Both the position numbers and the translations under genes were made by a program. From NCBI RefSeq assembly GCF_002099425.1, contig NW_018344165.1, positions 1,401,501 through 1,465,500 of the forward strand: a DNA stretch of 64,000 nt, written 5' to 3'. Below the pieces are notes generated by a model. The model searched no databases. It was not told the DNA's origin and saw only the letters and a program-made list of their open reading frames with translations. Position 1 is the stretch's first letter, and each line of letters begins with the position of its first letter. The DNA is from Phascolarctos cinereus. Lineage: Eukaryota > Chordata > Mammalia > Diprotodontia > Phascolarctidae. This document shows, piece after piece, positions 21,843 through 34,059 of this stretch.

Positions 21843-23120
21843 AGGTTAATTCAACAAACACTAAAAACTCACTGTGTAAGGCCCTGTGCTAGGTGCTGGG
21901 GATGCCAAGATAAAAAGGATACACTCCCTGTCCTCGAGGAGCCTACACTTTTCTAGGGGCATACAAGTCAAAATCAAGTAAGTGGATCAGGAGATGTTGG
22001 CACTGTGGCTAGCGATCCCATGTGCCTATGTGCCTATGACCAAGAGAATCATGATGCAAGTGAATCATGAGTTAATTGCACGTGTCTAGCTCTCATTTTC
22101 TTGGGAAGATGGGAGATTTCAACACTAAACACTAAGAAGGAAGGGCAGCTTTTTTTTTTTTTGTTTTGATGAAGTAGTTGGGGAATGGACAGGGAAACTA
22201 GTTGTTTTGGATATATTAAACCTGTTGGCAAAACATCCAGCAGACAGTGTGACTGGGGCACAGGTAGACTTTGGTGCTGGAAATGACAGGAAACCATTCG
22301 AATAAAAAGGTCAGTGAATCCATTGGAGATGAGACCAGTCACTAAAAGAGAAAGAACATACATACAAGTCTGATGATGACAGTGCCTTTGGAGGACAGGA
22401 AGAAGGTAAACAAAGATGGAGATCAAGAAAGAGGAGAACTAGGAGAGAGCAGCTGTGGAAATCATGGAAGCCAAAGGAGAGATTACCTAAAAGGAAGGGT
22501 TATTCCCTAGGGTGGAGAAAGGTTAACTCAACAAACATTTACTGAAAGTCCACTATATGTAAGGCACCGTGGTAGGTGCAGGAGGGAAGGAGTGATACAA
22601 CAATAAAAAATGGTACCCTCCTTGATCTTGAGGTACTTACAGTCTACCAGAGGTATGCAAATTAAAATCAAATAAGTACAATATAGTAGGTGATTGGAAC
22701 AAGGAGGATGGACACTGAGAAAAGGCCACAGATACAGAAACTAAGAGGTCATTGGCAACCTTGGGAAGAGCAGTTTCTGTAGAGCGAAGAAGACAGGATC
22801 TAGATTGCAAGAGGATGAAGCGGATGGAGGGTGACACATCAAAGCAACAAATATGTCTCCTTTTTCTGTGATTTTGGCAATAAAGGGCAGGAAAGGAGAC
22901 AGAACAGCAAACTTAAATAGAGTGAATGGTGAGGAGAAATTTTGTTTGTTTTTAGGACAGGAGAGACCTAAACAGAGGGATCTGGTAGAGAGGGGGGGAT
23001 ATTCCAGGTGTGATGTAGTTATCTTGATATGGCTCATAGGGAAGCGGACCTGCTCCCTAAAAATTGTTAGTCTAAGAGCACTAACTTTAAGGTTCAAGTT
23101 AAAACTCATGATTCCTATTT
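21843..23120 (-). mobile_element. L2 LINE, antisense, two pieces
   Basis: Two L2 tails in reverse orientation (about 21843-22010 and 22505-22700, with ctgtgctaggtgctggggat and ggcaccgtggtaggtgcagg). The second is followed by body sequence (gtcattggcaaccttgggaa, ataaagggcaggaaaggaga) to about 23120. Confidence 0.65.
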
Positions 23121-23525
23121 AGTAATGGCGAAAAGCTTTATATCTGAGGCTTGACTCCCAATAACATATCAGCTCTACAATGAACACAAATAGCAAATAG
23201 CAAAGAAACCCATTTATCCAAGTCAATAGCAAACCATCTATGAGTTGGTCCAACCCAGGGGTAGGGAACCAATCTGGAAAGCAGTTTGGAATTACGCTAA
23301 TCCAGTGACTAAAATGTTCATGATCTTTGATCCACAGATTCTCTGCCTGACCCAGAGATGCTACAGCAACCTGGGTTTGTTGTTCTTGTCGTTGTTTTGT
23401 AATAGTAAAGAACTGGAAACAAAGTGGATCTCCATCATGGGGAGTGACTTAACATTATAATACGTTAACATGGTGGAATATTACTGTACTATCAGGAATG
23501 ATTAATATGATTTCTTGAAATAGGA

Positions 23526-23695
23526 TTGTTACTGTTGTTCAGCCACGCCTGACTCTTTGTGGCCCCATTTGGGGTTTTCTTGGCAAAGATACCAGAATGG
23601 TTTGCCATTTCCTTCTCCAGTTCATTTTACTGATAAGGAAACTGAGGTAAAAAGGGCTAAGTGACTTGCCCAGGGTCACGCAGCTAGTAAATAGA
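23526..23695 (-). mobile_element. Long CORE-SINE, partial
   Basis: gttactgttgttcagcc ... gaatggtttgccatttcct ... gggtcacgcagctagtaa. It lacks the tRNA-like head. Confidence 0.9.
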
Positions 23696-23861
23696 CATGT
23701 GGCTTATGGACATCAGTGGTTCTCATATTCAAAATATCACAGAATGTAAGAGTTAAAAGAGATCCCTGAGGATGTCTAATCTATAGGTGTAAAAAGATGC
23801 CCTATAAAACATACCTAATAAATGCCATCTAGGTTTTTCTAAATATCTTAAATGGGGGGAA

Positions 23862-24408
23862 TGAAGGACTTGTGGGTATTGTGGACACACTGACTCCTGT
23901 CTTGTGACCATCCTTCATTTTGTTGTTTTCCTATAAAGCACCTGATTTCTGGGAAAGTCCCCAAAACTCACTCTACCCTCTCCCATCTCCCAAAACTTTC
24001 TCTCCCCCCCCCCCAATTTTGAAAGTTGCTAATCTTTCCTCCAAATAGAAATTAGATTACCTAGCCTTACATCCTGGTTTGTATCCTACTGTTTTCCTTT
24101 ATTTTTGTTTGTTTGTTTTTTAGGCAATTGGGGTTAAGTGACTTGTCCAGGGTCACACAGCTAGTAAGTGTCTAGTTGTTTTTTTTTTGTCTGAGGTCAC
24201 ATTTGAACTCAGGTCCTCCTGACTTCAAGGCCAGTGCTCTATCCACTGCGCCACCTAGCTGCCCTAACTGTTTCCCTTTAAAAATCTGCCTTCCCCTGTA
24301 CTCTGGGTCTTTGGGTCTACTGAGCAGTCCAGTGACTCATTTATCATGCATGCTTTGCTAATAAATGGCATAGCTCAGATTTTGTCACCTCACGTATAAA
24401 TCACAACA
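23862..24408 (+). repeat. 5' LTR of the class I endogenous retrovirus
   Basis: Starts TGAAGGAC and ends CACAACA. A TATA-like tttaaaaat lies near 24278 and AATAAA at 24360-24365. A minus-strand SINE at about 24104-24264 interrupts it, leaving about 385 bases of LTR. The bases just after it (tttttggtgagccagc) are where a tRNA primer site should sit. I cannot assign the primer tRNA. Confidence 0.6.
24104..24264 (-). mobile_element. Short tRNA-derived SINE in the retroviral LTR
   Basis: aggcaattggggttaagtga through gccacctagctgccc, with a T-rich tail on the left. It dates after the provirus. Confidence 0.93.
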
Positions 24409-25423
24409 ATTTTTGGTGAGCCAGCTAGGTCAAGACAGGACTCAGACCCCTGGGATGGGCTCTAGAGTGTATAAAGAGATGTCTTCATGGGAGATTGCCC
24501 TGAAGGTTGGACTCCCCCTACCCTGTGATCTCAAATTTTTCCAATGCTAGGGTAAAGCCCACACTGCTGGGGATGGTTAGCGCCTACATTATTGGGAAAG
24601 TTCTTTTCTGGGAATGATGGAATCTTGTATTAGTAGCATACCAAATGGAACCCCACCCTGGAAAAAATTTTTTTGCCTTGGGATCTGGCGAAGCTCTGGG
24701 TTCAGTGGGGAAAAACATGCACTATTGAATTATGTGAACTTTGGTCTAAAAATGCCAGAGACTCAACTGGTAATTTGTTTTGGCTACAAATTGGCATTTC
24801 TCATTATTGCAAATTTTAAAAATTGAGGCTAGCCATTATAAATCCTCATTCAGATCAGATGAGTTATTGGTTTTACTACACCACCTTATTTCATGTCCTG
24901 GATCCCCCACCATCTAGGAGGCTATCTTCTTTGTATCCGGTCTTATCCATTTCCTCTTCAGCATCTTTCGTCTAGCAGCTCCTTCTCAGCCACTTTGACT
25001 TCTCTATCTCACTGGCCAGGCAAGCTGTTATGCAGATCTTCCCTCCTTTTTCCTTCTCTGCTCCTCTGTCTTACTCTCCTCCTGCTGCAACAAGAGATTT
25101 AATCTCCTTTGAACATGACGGACCTGTTGCAGGTGTTTTTTCCTCTCTGGGAAAGAATTGTACATGATCCTGCTAACCTGGAAAAAAAGTTTTTAACTGT
25201 AGAAGTCATCAACCTTTCAGTTTCTCTGATCTCTCACTTGAAAGAGATCCTCTTAAATTTGATGAAGATCCTGGGGCTGTCATAACCCAATTTTAAACCA
25301 TGCTTAGGGGTTATAACTCTACCAGGGGAGATGTAACTGATTTAATGGAGACCTATTCTCCCTAGGGGAAAAAAGAGCTATTATAGAGGCTGCAAATAGA
25401 CAAGCCCCAGAAGTGGGAGCTCC

Positions 25424-25442
25424 TGGTGGTCCTGAGGGTCTT
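25424..25442 (+). repeat. Target-site duplication, left copy, of the L1 in the retrovirus
   Basis: tggtggtcctgagggtctt here matches tggtggtgctgagggtctt at 29002-29020, 18 of 19 bases. It marks where the L1 entered the retroviral gag region. Confidence 0.85.
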
Positions 25443-25811
25443 TGTTTTTTTTAACTTTCTTTTTTAAAAATTTATTTATTTTTATTTTTCAACATTCACT
25501 TCCATAAGCTTTTGAGTTTTAAAATTCCATCCCCTTTCCCCTCCCCCTCCCCAAGAAGGCATGCAGTCTGATATAGGTTCTACATATGCATTCATATTAA
25601 ATATGTTTTCATATTAATCACGTTGTAAAGAAGAATTAGAACCAATGGGAGGAACCATGAGAAAGAAGAAACAAAACAAGAACAAAGAGAGAGCAAATAG
25701 TATGCTTTGATCCACATTCAGACTCTATAGTTCTTTCTCTGGATGTGGATAGTATTTTCCATCATGAGCCTTTTAGAGTTGTCTTAGATCCTTGCATTGC
25801 TGAGAAGGGCC

Positions 25812-25899
25812 AAGTCTGTGAAATTTAGTGATAGCTCAATGTTGCGGTTACTGTGAAGTCTGTGAAATTTAGTGATAGCTCAATGTTGCGGTTACTGTG
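25812..25899 (+). repeat. Perfect 44-bp tandem duplication within L1 3' end
   Basis: Two identical consecutive 44-base units (25812-25855 and 25856-25899), each starting aagtctgtgaaatttagtga. Other L1 copies in the window have a single unit. Perfect identity in an otherwise diverged L1 suggests a recent local duplication. Confidence 0.9.
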
Positions 25900-25975
25900 T
25901 ACAATGTTGTCCTGGTTCTGTTCACTTAATAAGCCTTTCCAGATTTTTCTGAGATCTGTCTGCTCATCATTTCTT

Positions 25976-26126
25976 TTTTCTTTTTTCTATTTCACAAGGC
26001 AATCAGGGTTAAGTGACTTGCCCAGGGTCACACAGCTAGTGAGTATCATGTGTCTGAGACTGGATTTGAACTCAGGTCCTCAATTCCAAGGCCAGAGCTC
26101 TATCCATTGTGCCATCTAGCTGCCCT
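25976..26126 (-). mobile_element. Short tRNA-derived SINE in L1
   Basis: Reverse complement of the marsupial short SINE, with a T-run on the left and ctagctgccc on the right. The 12-bp duplication tcatcatttctt at 25964-25975 and 26127-26138 flanks it. Confidence 0.92.
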
Positions 26127-27992
26127 TCATCATTTCTTATAGCATAATAGTATTCCATTACACTCATACCACAACTTGTTCAGCCATTCCTAATTGATGG
26201 GTATCCCCTCAATTTCCAATCCTTTGCCACCACAAAAAGAGCTGCTATAGAATATTTTTTTATATGTGGGTCTTTTTCTCCTTTTTATGATCTCTTTGGG
26301 ATACAGCCCTACAAGTGGTATTGCTGGCTCAAACGGTACGCACAATTTTATAGCCCTTTGGGCATAGTTCCAAATTACTCTCCAAAATGGTTGGAACAGT
26401 TCACAACTCCACCAACAATGCATTCGTGTTCCAGTTTTCCCACATCTTCTCCAACATGTATCTTTTTCCTTTTCTGTCATATTAGCAAATCTGAAAGGTG
26501 TGATGTGGTACCTCACAACTGTTTTGATTTGCTTTTCTCTAATCAATAGTGATTTAGAGCATTTTTTTAAATGACTATAGATAGCTTTAATTTCTTCATC
26601 TGAAAGCTGCCTGTTCATATCCGTTGACCATTTATTAAATGGAGAATGACTTATATTCTTATAAATTTGACTCAGTGCTCTATATATTTGAGAAATGAGG
26701 CCTTTATCAGAAACACTGGGTTTAAATATTATTTCCTAGCTTTCTGCTTTCCTTCTAATCTTGGTTGCATTTGCTTTGTTTGTGCAAAAACTTTTCAATT
26801 TAATGTAATCAAAGTCATCCATTTTGCATTTCATAATGTTCTCTATCTCTTCTTTGGTCATAAATTCTTCCCTTCTCCATAGATCTGACAGGTACACTAT
26901 TCTTTGCTCTCTTAGTTTGCTTATGGTATCAGCCTTCATATCTAAATCATGAATTGATTTTGACTTTATCTTCATATAGGGTATAAGATGTTGGTCTATG
27001 CCTAGTTTCTGCCATACTAATTTTCCAGTTTTCCCAGCAGTTTTTGTCAAATAGTGAGTTCTTATCCCAGAAGCCAGAGTCTTTAGATTTAGCGAACAGT
27101 AGATTAGTATAGTCATTGACTATTGTCTTGCGTACCTAACCTATTCCCACTGATCCAACACTCTATTTCTTAGCCAGTATCAAGTAGTTTTGATGATTGC
27201 TGCTTTATCATACAATTCGAGATCTGGTACAGCAGGGCCACCTTCCCTTGCATGTCTTTTCATTAATTCCCTTGATATTCTGGAACTTTTGTTCTTCCAG
27301 ATGAATCTTGTTATTGTTTTTTCTAGCTCTATAAAACAAATTTTTTGGTAGTTTGATTGGTATGGCACTGGATAAGTAAGTTAATTTAGGTAGAATTGTA
27401 ATTTTCATTATATTATCTTTGCCAACACACGAACAACTGATACGTTTCCAATTATTTAGATCTGACTTTATTTGTGTGAGAAAGTGTTTTGTAACTGTGT
27501 TCATATAGTTCCTGGGTTAGTTTTGGCAGGCAGACTCCCAAATATTTCATAATGTCTACAGTAACTTTAAATGGAATTTCTCTATCTCTTGCTGTTGGGC
27601 TTTGTTAGTAATACACAGAAATGCTGATTTATGTGGGTTTATTTTATATCTTACAACTTTGCTAAATTTATTATTTCAAGTAATTTTTTACTTGATTCTC
27701 TAGGATTCTCTAGGTATATCATCATATCATCTGCAAAGAGTGATAGCTTTGTTTCTTCTTTGCCTATTCTAATTCCTTCAATTTCTTTTTTTTCTCTTAC
27801 TGCTAAAGCTAATGTTTCTAGTACCATATTAAATAACAGTGGCAATAATGGCCATCCTTGTTTTACCCTGATTTTATTGGAAATGTTTTTAGCTTATCCC
27901 ATTATATGTAATGCTTGCTGATAGTTTTAGATAGCTGCTACCTATCACTTTGAGGAAGACTCCACTTATTCCTATGTTCTCTAGTGTTTTTA

Positions 27993-28374
27993 TTTTTTTT
28001 TATTTTTTAATTTTTGGAGTTTTAATTTTTTATTTATTTTTATTAGTTTATTTTGATTTATCAACAATCACTTCCATATGCTTTTCAGTTGAAAATTTTT
28101 CTCCCCCTTTCTTCCCCCCACCCTCCCCAAGATGGTGCATAATCTGATATAGGCTTTACATTTACATACCCATGAAACATATTTTCACGTTAGTGAAGTT
28201 GTAAGTAAAAATTAAAACCAACAGGAGGAACCATCAGAAAGATGAAACAAAACTCAACAGAAAGTAAAAATAAGTGAGAACGATTCGACTTCCATAGTTC
28301 TTTCTTTGGATGTGGACAGCATTTTCCATCCCGAGGCCTCTGGAGATGTCTTAGATCCTTGTAATGCTGAGAAG
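27993..28374 (-). mobile_element. Short 3'-end L1 fragment nested inside the larger L1
   Basis: A T-rich start, then about 380 bases of L1 3' UTR (gatttatcaacaatcacttcc and so on) interrupt the ORF2 of the host L1. Perfect 14-bp duplications ctctagtgttttta flank it at 27979-27992 and 28375-28388. This marks a separate target-primed insertion of a severely 5'-truncated L1 in the same orientation. Confidence 0.9.
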
Positions 28375-29999
28375 CTCTAGTGTTTTTAATAGGAATGGGT
28401 ATTGTATTTCGTCAAAAGTTGTTTCTGCATTTATTGAGATAATCATATGATTTGTTAGTTTTATTGTTGATATGGTCAATTATGCTGATAGTTTTCCTAA
28501 TATTGAACCAGCCCTGCATTCTTGGTATAAATACTACCTGGTCATAGTGTATTATCCTTGAGATAAATTGCTGTAATCTCTTTCCTAATATTTTATTTAA
28601 ATTTTTTGCATCTATATTCCTTAGGGAAATTGGTCTATAACTTTCTTTTTCTGTTTTGACTCTTCCCAATTTAGGTATCAGAAACATATTTGTATCATAA
28701 ATAGAATTTGGTAGGACTCTGCCTATTTTCCCAAATATAGTATTGGAATTAATTGTTTTTTAGATGTTTGATAGAATTCACTTGTAAATCCATCCGGCCT
28801 TGGAGATTTTTTTCTTAGGGAGTTCATTGATGGCTTGTTCAATTTCTTTTTCTGAAATGGGGTTAAGGATTTCATCTCCTCTTCCATTAATCTGGGCAAT
28901 TTATATTTTTGTAAATATTCATCCACTTCACTAAGATTGTCAAATTTATTGGCATAGTTAGGCAAAATAGCTCCTAATTACTGTTTTAATTTCCTCTTCA
29001 GTGGTGGTGCTGAGGGTCTTCCTTATTGGCTGTTGCAAGACTCTTACTGGAACCCTCACATCCCAGCCAACTACCCCAGGTTAAGGCAGACTAGGGAATC
29101 ATTAATCAGGGGCAATGAAGTATGCTCTGTGAGATCCACGACCTGGAGTAAGTTCTAAGAAATTGTCCAGGAACAGAATGAGACCCCTAACCATTTTTAT
29201 AACAGGTTGTGTAAGAGTGCTAACTGGTATGCAGGGTTAGATCCAATCAGTCTGAGAGATGCACAAATTATTAATACATATTCTGTTAATCCATCACAGC
29301 CAGAAATAAGAAAATATTTTCGAAAGAGTTACCCTGGTTGGCACGAAAATGGTGTTGGTGAGCTTAAAGGAACCACTGAATATATTCATGAAGGGAGAGA
29401 GAAAGAGGAGAAACTTAAGCCCAAACCTCAGCTTATCTGGGCTCTTGGCCCCTGCCCAAACCGCTCTGGCCCTTTCCAAGGTTGGGCCCCTGCCCAAGCA
29501 GCTCCTGTTCTCATTCAACCTGCAGAGAGCTATGCAAATGCTTCTATTGTCACACAGGGGGCCACATTGCCAGGAAACGTAGAAAGAAACTGTAGAATTT
29601 CAGGTGTGACAATAGAAGGGGCCCTAGAAAGACCTAGGATGGATCTACAGATTAGCGGTGGGTGGGGAGAAGGGAAGAGCGGCAGGACAGGGAGGACCTT
29701 CTTGTTTTTCCTGATGTTGATGTCCTTGCCCTGGCTATCCCAGTCTCCACCTCCCGCCCCCGCCCCACCCCTGCACTGCTGAGCCCAATGTCGCCCTCAA
29801 AGTCCATGACACAATGTATAATTGCTTACCAGATGGTGCAGCTTCTAATTCTGTTTCAGTGAGTAGACCAGATTTTGATTGTTCTTCTGTTCGACCTTGG
29901 GAAAGCCTTGAAGTATCTTTAGACCGTCCCCCTGAATATAACTGTTGGCCTTCTTTCAGTGGAGCATTCCTTTCTCTTTATTCAAGAAGTCATAATGAA

Positions 30000-30157
30000 G
30001 GGCAGCCAGGTGGTGTGGTGGATAGAGCACAGGCCCTGGATTCAGGAGGACCTGAGTTCAAATCCAGCCTCAGACACATAACACTTACTGTGTGACCCTG
30101 GGCAAGTCACTTAACCCCACTGCCTAGCCAAAAAAAAAAAAGAAAAAGAAAAAGAAA
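30000..30157 (+). mobile_element. Short tRNA-derived SINE in the endogenous retrovirus
   Basis: Begins gggcagccaggtggtgtggt, runs through the tRNA-like box region to cttaacccc, and ends in a long A-rich tail. The duplication tcataatgaa (29990-29999 and 30158-30167) flanks it. The long tail and intact duplication indicate a relatively young insertion. Confidence 0.93.
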
Positions 30158-30419
30158 TCATAATGAAACTACATGGGGCAAAAGAGTGAATTGTCCCAGT
30201 TACAAAAAAAAAAAAGTGGAATAAGTAGGGAAGAGAAAAGGGGAAAAAAAATCTAGCCCATAAACCCCAAGATATCCTGTGAGATTTCAGCAATCAAAAT
30301 TTACATTCCTTTGGGCAAAGCACCCACAGTTAAGGGTATGAGACAATTAACCCTTTTTGCCCCATATAGTTTCATTTATGATTTCTTGAAATACTGCACT
30401 GGAAACCCAGGCTTTGATA

Positions 30420-30918
30420 AAGACCATTGGGATTCAAAGGGACCTACTTGACCATGCCTCAAACTGGAATCACTCTGGCTCTCACTGTGATTGGCCTACA
30501 ACAGGTGCCAGCCCAAGCCTCACTTGATCATTGTTAGGGTCTTGATGGCTCAGAGTAAGTGTACATAAACAATTGTTTCTGTTTTGGCCAGAAACTCTGA
30601 GGGTCTTCCCTTACCAGACTGATTTTCTTTTTTTTTAACTAGGTAAAGGAAGCCATTTTTTGTTTCATTTCTTACCTAGCTTTAATCACTGAATGGGTGT
30701 TGCCACGGACAAAGTAAGACTTGGGAAAGATCTTAGCTTAAAAAGGCCAAGGTCTCCCACTGCATCTGGGGCCATCTCCAGTCTTTCTGGGCTATATCTT
30801 ACCACTGAACCCAGTTGATGACTGCACAGCCCTGCCTCACTTAAATCCAATTCACTTACAAGTCATCACGTCCCTGATGTCATTGGTCCTCTTTGAAGAA
30901 TGGAGGTCAAACACAACA
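30420..30918 (+). repeat. Unnamed interspersed repeat (family X), inserted in the retrovirus
   Basis: About 500 bases matching, at lower identity, the region 59880-60366. Shared stretches include gattggcctacaacagg, a TATA-like segment, ggtctcccactgcatc, ggggccatctccag and cacttaaatccaattcac. The conserved tail ends caaacacaaca at 30918, after which retroviral pol-like sequence resumes. I do not know its database name. Confidence 0.6.
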
Positions 30919-33814
30919 ATCTTTCTCCTTATGACTGAGTCTCCCATTAACCTGTTAGGTCACGATCTTCTTCGCAATCTAAGAGACACTATTTTCTGCT
31001 CCCCTGAGCAAACTCTGTCCCTGCCACTCCCTAAAGAGTCATCTTCTTCCCCGACCCCAAATTGGTTCAGAATGCCCAAGAGAGTTTGGTGCATAATTCT
31101 GATATTCCATCAGATACCCCTGATTCTCTTTGCGGGCTACTTCATCCTCACATGTAGGATTATTGAAATCTACTGTCCCCATCGCCATCAGGGCTAAGGG
31201 AGGAACCCCATCATCCATTCCTTAATATCTTTTGCTTAGGGAGCCCATCAAAGGGACTACACCCATTTTTGACTCTCTGAGGGATCAATTCTGTGTAACA
31301 TGTTTCTTCTTCCAGTTAAAAAAAACCCAAGCCAGGCCTTGATAGCAAACCTGTTAGATGCTCCGTACAAGATTTACGTGCTATTAATGCTTACGTTAGA
31401 CCCAGGCACCCAGTTGTTCCCAATCCTTCTATTACCATCTCCACAACTGGCTGTAAGGTCGCCTGTTTTACTGTGATAGATCTTTGCTTAACTTTCTTTA
31501 GCATCTCAATGCACCCAGACTCCCCAAACCTGTTTGCTTTCACTAGGAACAGCACACGATGGATGTGGACTCCTCCGCCTCAAGGGCATGTGCAGAAAGA
31601 CCCACCCTGTTCTCTCAAACTCGGCGGCAGGATTTGGCTACCAGTACCTTCGCGGACTCCTCGCTGGCTCACTATATTGATGAGATCCTGCTACCTGCCC
31701 CCAGTGTGGAGTTTTGCCAGGATGACCATCGTCTTCTCCTCCAGCTTCACCTGAAAGGTCACAACGCTTCCAAAGTGCCGGCACAGAGGCCTCCCCCAAG
31801 TGGAGTACCTCGGTTTCATTCTGTCCGCCGGCACTCGCTCCGTTCATCCCAAGTGTTCCCAGGCTTTCCAACACTCGTCTGTGCCTGTGACCAAAAAAAC
31901 CAACTGCACGCTACTGGGGGCGTAGCTGGGTATTGCCGACAGCAGATTCCATCTTTTGGCGAGATCACTAAACCTCTAGTTTCTCTAACTAAAGGCTCTA
32001 ATCTAGAGCCCTCGCAGCTTGAACCCCAACACCCGACTGCACTCGTAGACCTTACCAGAGCCTTTCTATCGCTCCATGTTGGGGCCCCCAAATTACAGTA
32101 AGTCCTTTTCTATTAGAACAAAAAGGGCGCTATTTTGGGTCTCCACTCAGTCCTTTGGACCCTCTCTTTGCTCTGTAGGGCATTTACTTCACTCAGATTC
32201 ACTGGCTGTATTACAAGGGCATAGGTGGCCCCTGTTATTACATGCAATTGCTTTCAGTGAATGCCCCTTAGTTTATATTCCTTTTGGATGTTTGCAAATA
32301 GATTTCATTAATAGACCTTCACCTGGCCACTATAAAGGTTGTCTTGTAATCACTGATTAGCTGACTTGCTAGGAAGAAGCCTTTCTAGTGCAAAAGCTAC
32401 TGCTGGTTTTGTTGCTAAGATCATTCTAAAAGAAATTGTGCCCCACTCTGCTTCTGGCTTGTGTTGACCCAGAAACAGGCTCTCACTTCACTAACATGGT
32501 CCTCTCCCAAATTCACTGTCTTGGGGTGACTCCTAGATTTCATATCCCTTACTACCCTCAGAGTTCAGGCCAGGTCAAGTGCAACTTGATTATGGTTGGA
32601 AATTGTGCTCTGAGAATCACCTTAAGTGGCCTAATGTCCTCCCCGTTGCATTGTTTTACCTCAGGAGCAGACCCCATTGGGAATTAATTAAATGTCTCTC
32701 CTTTTGAAATGCTTTTGGGGTACCCTCCTATAAAGGCAAAACCATTCTCCACAGTCCATCCATGAATACTGGGAGATACTTCTATTGCTTCCTATATACA
32801 GGAACTACAAAATAGACAGAGGGAACTTCATGACACGGAAGCCTCAGTATAGACTGGGCCCTTGTACTTCTCAATGAATGACTTTCAACCTGCAAGTATG
32901 ATCTACACCAAGAATTTCCAGTCGACCAGAAGAACTTAACCCACTTGGGAAGGCCTGTTCCAAGTACTGCTGACCATTCCAGCTGCAATCAAAATTGGAG
33001 AAAAGGACTCTTGGATACACTTCTCCCATGTAAAACCTGCCCCTTATTTGGACAGATGATGCATTTTTTATTTTGCCTAACCTTAATGAGGTTACTCATT
33101 GTTCTTTCTTCTTCTCTCAACTCTTCCAGAAAGGGTGGGGAAGTGAGAAGCACCCATTTTCTTGGAAAACTGGTAAACATAGGAAGATGAATGGTTTGTG
33201 TTTTACCACTTGCTTCATTTCATATTTCTGCTGACGATGCAGATGGCACTGGCCCTTCCTGTTGCATTGTTACTGATCCCAATATTAACTGTTATTCTTC
33301 TCCACTAGACTCTTCTCAGAATGACTGGAGAGTAAGAGATCCTAAAAGTAATCGACTTCTCTTTAGGGATAATTCGGCAAATTCAGGAGATTGGATAATT
33401 TTTAAATGAATACTTTTCAGTATGTCATCTGTTTTATGCTTGGTAATCCTTTGTATCATAATGTGCAAATCCAGCTGGCCTCGTTAATTTTGTGCTATTA
33501 CCTGTCTCTACTCCAGTGCACTCCTCTCAGGAGGATTGGAAAAGGCTTAATTCTGGAAGTGATCTTCACAGTGCAGTGGGGCATGACTTAAATCACCTTA
33601 AAACTAGTGGGCTTCATGGGTGTGGGGTGTGTCATCACATGCACCAAGGGGGCCCTGACCTATGGGAAGTTGTCACTCTCACAAATAATGACACAACCAA
33701 GGTTTAGTTTTGCCCCATCCTTGACAAGAAGCTTTCAAGTTTCAGCTTTAGCTCAGTGTAATGTGGAAGCCCCTAACAGAGAGATACCAAACTGGACCAA
33801 CCCTAAGAGATGTA

Positions 33815-34054
33815 GACAGCTAGGTGGTGCAGTGGCTAACATGCTGGATCTGGAGAAAGGAAGACTCATCTTCCAGAGTTCAAATCTGGCTTCAGACATT
33901 TAACAGCTATGTGACCTCACCCTGTTTGCCTCAGTTCCTCATCTGTAAAATAAGCTAAAGAAGGAAGGGCAAACCACTCCAGTGCCTTTGCCAAGAAAAC
34001 TCCAAATGGGGTCACGCCGAGTCAGGCGCGACAGAAACAACTCAACGACAACAA
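33815..34054 (+). mobile_element. Long CORE-SINE with RTE/BovB-like tail
   Basis: gacagctaggtggtgcagtg ... gctatgtgacctcacc ... ccaagaaaactccaaatggg ... caggcgcgacagaaacaac. Several CpGs survive in the tail, suggesting a younger copy. Confidence 0.92.
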
Positions 34055-34059
34055 AAGGA

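Larger units (their letters stand above)
25443..29001 (-). mobile_element. L1 LINE, 5'-truncated, inserted in the retroviral gag region
   Basis: Antisense L1 with its 3' end at the T-rich start near 25443 and its truncated 5' end at 29001. A 19-bp target duplication with one mismatch flanks it (25424-25442 and 29002-29020, tggtggt[c/g]ctgagggtctt). On the minus strand the ORF2 reverse transcriptase is recognisable near 27651-27845 ([14 protein letters not shown]). The cysteine-containing ORF2 C-terminus is at 26190-26618 (GTRMHCWWSC, PFEPAIPLVGLYPKE). Stops and frameshifts make it inactive. A SINE (about 25976-26126) and a second L1 (27993-28374) are nested inside it. Confidence 0.9.
23862..33810 (+). 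mobile_element. Endogenous retrovirus, class I (gammaretrovirus-like), decayed
   Basis: Old provirus in plus orientation. A 5' LTR (23862-24408) is followed by a primer-binding-site region at about 24411, then gag-like sequence (about 25117-25430 and 29020-29870) with a zinc-knuckle-like region near 29530-29600. Protease and reverse-transcriptase-like sequence covers about 30920-32100, and RNase H/integrase-like sequence about 32100-32960. The integrase shows the gammaretroviral GSHFTN and YYPQSSGQV stretches near 32470-32575. Env-like sequence at about 33190-33720 is only weakly supported. I see no clear 3' LTR. It is broken throughout, with many breaks, and carries later insertions (L1 within L1, SINEs, a family-X repeat). 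Those nested insertions and the overall decay point to an old insertion. It is not expressed as a working virus. Confidence 0.78.

Noticed and set aside
26190-27845. Several minus-strand open frames with reverse-transcriptase and cysteine motifs
   Set aside because: They belong to a decayed L1 ORF2, so they are listed as part of the mobile element and not as genes.
29207-29782. 191-codon open segment that might be a host gene
   Set aside because: It lies in the gag-like part of the endogenous retrovirus and is a fossil, not a host gene.
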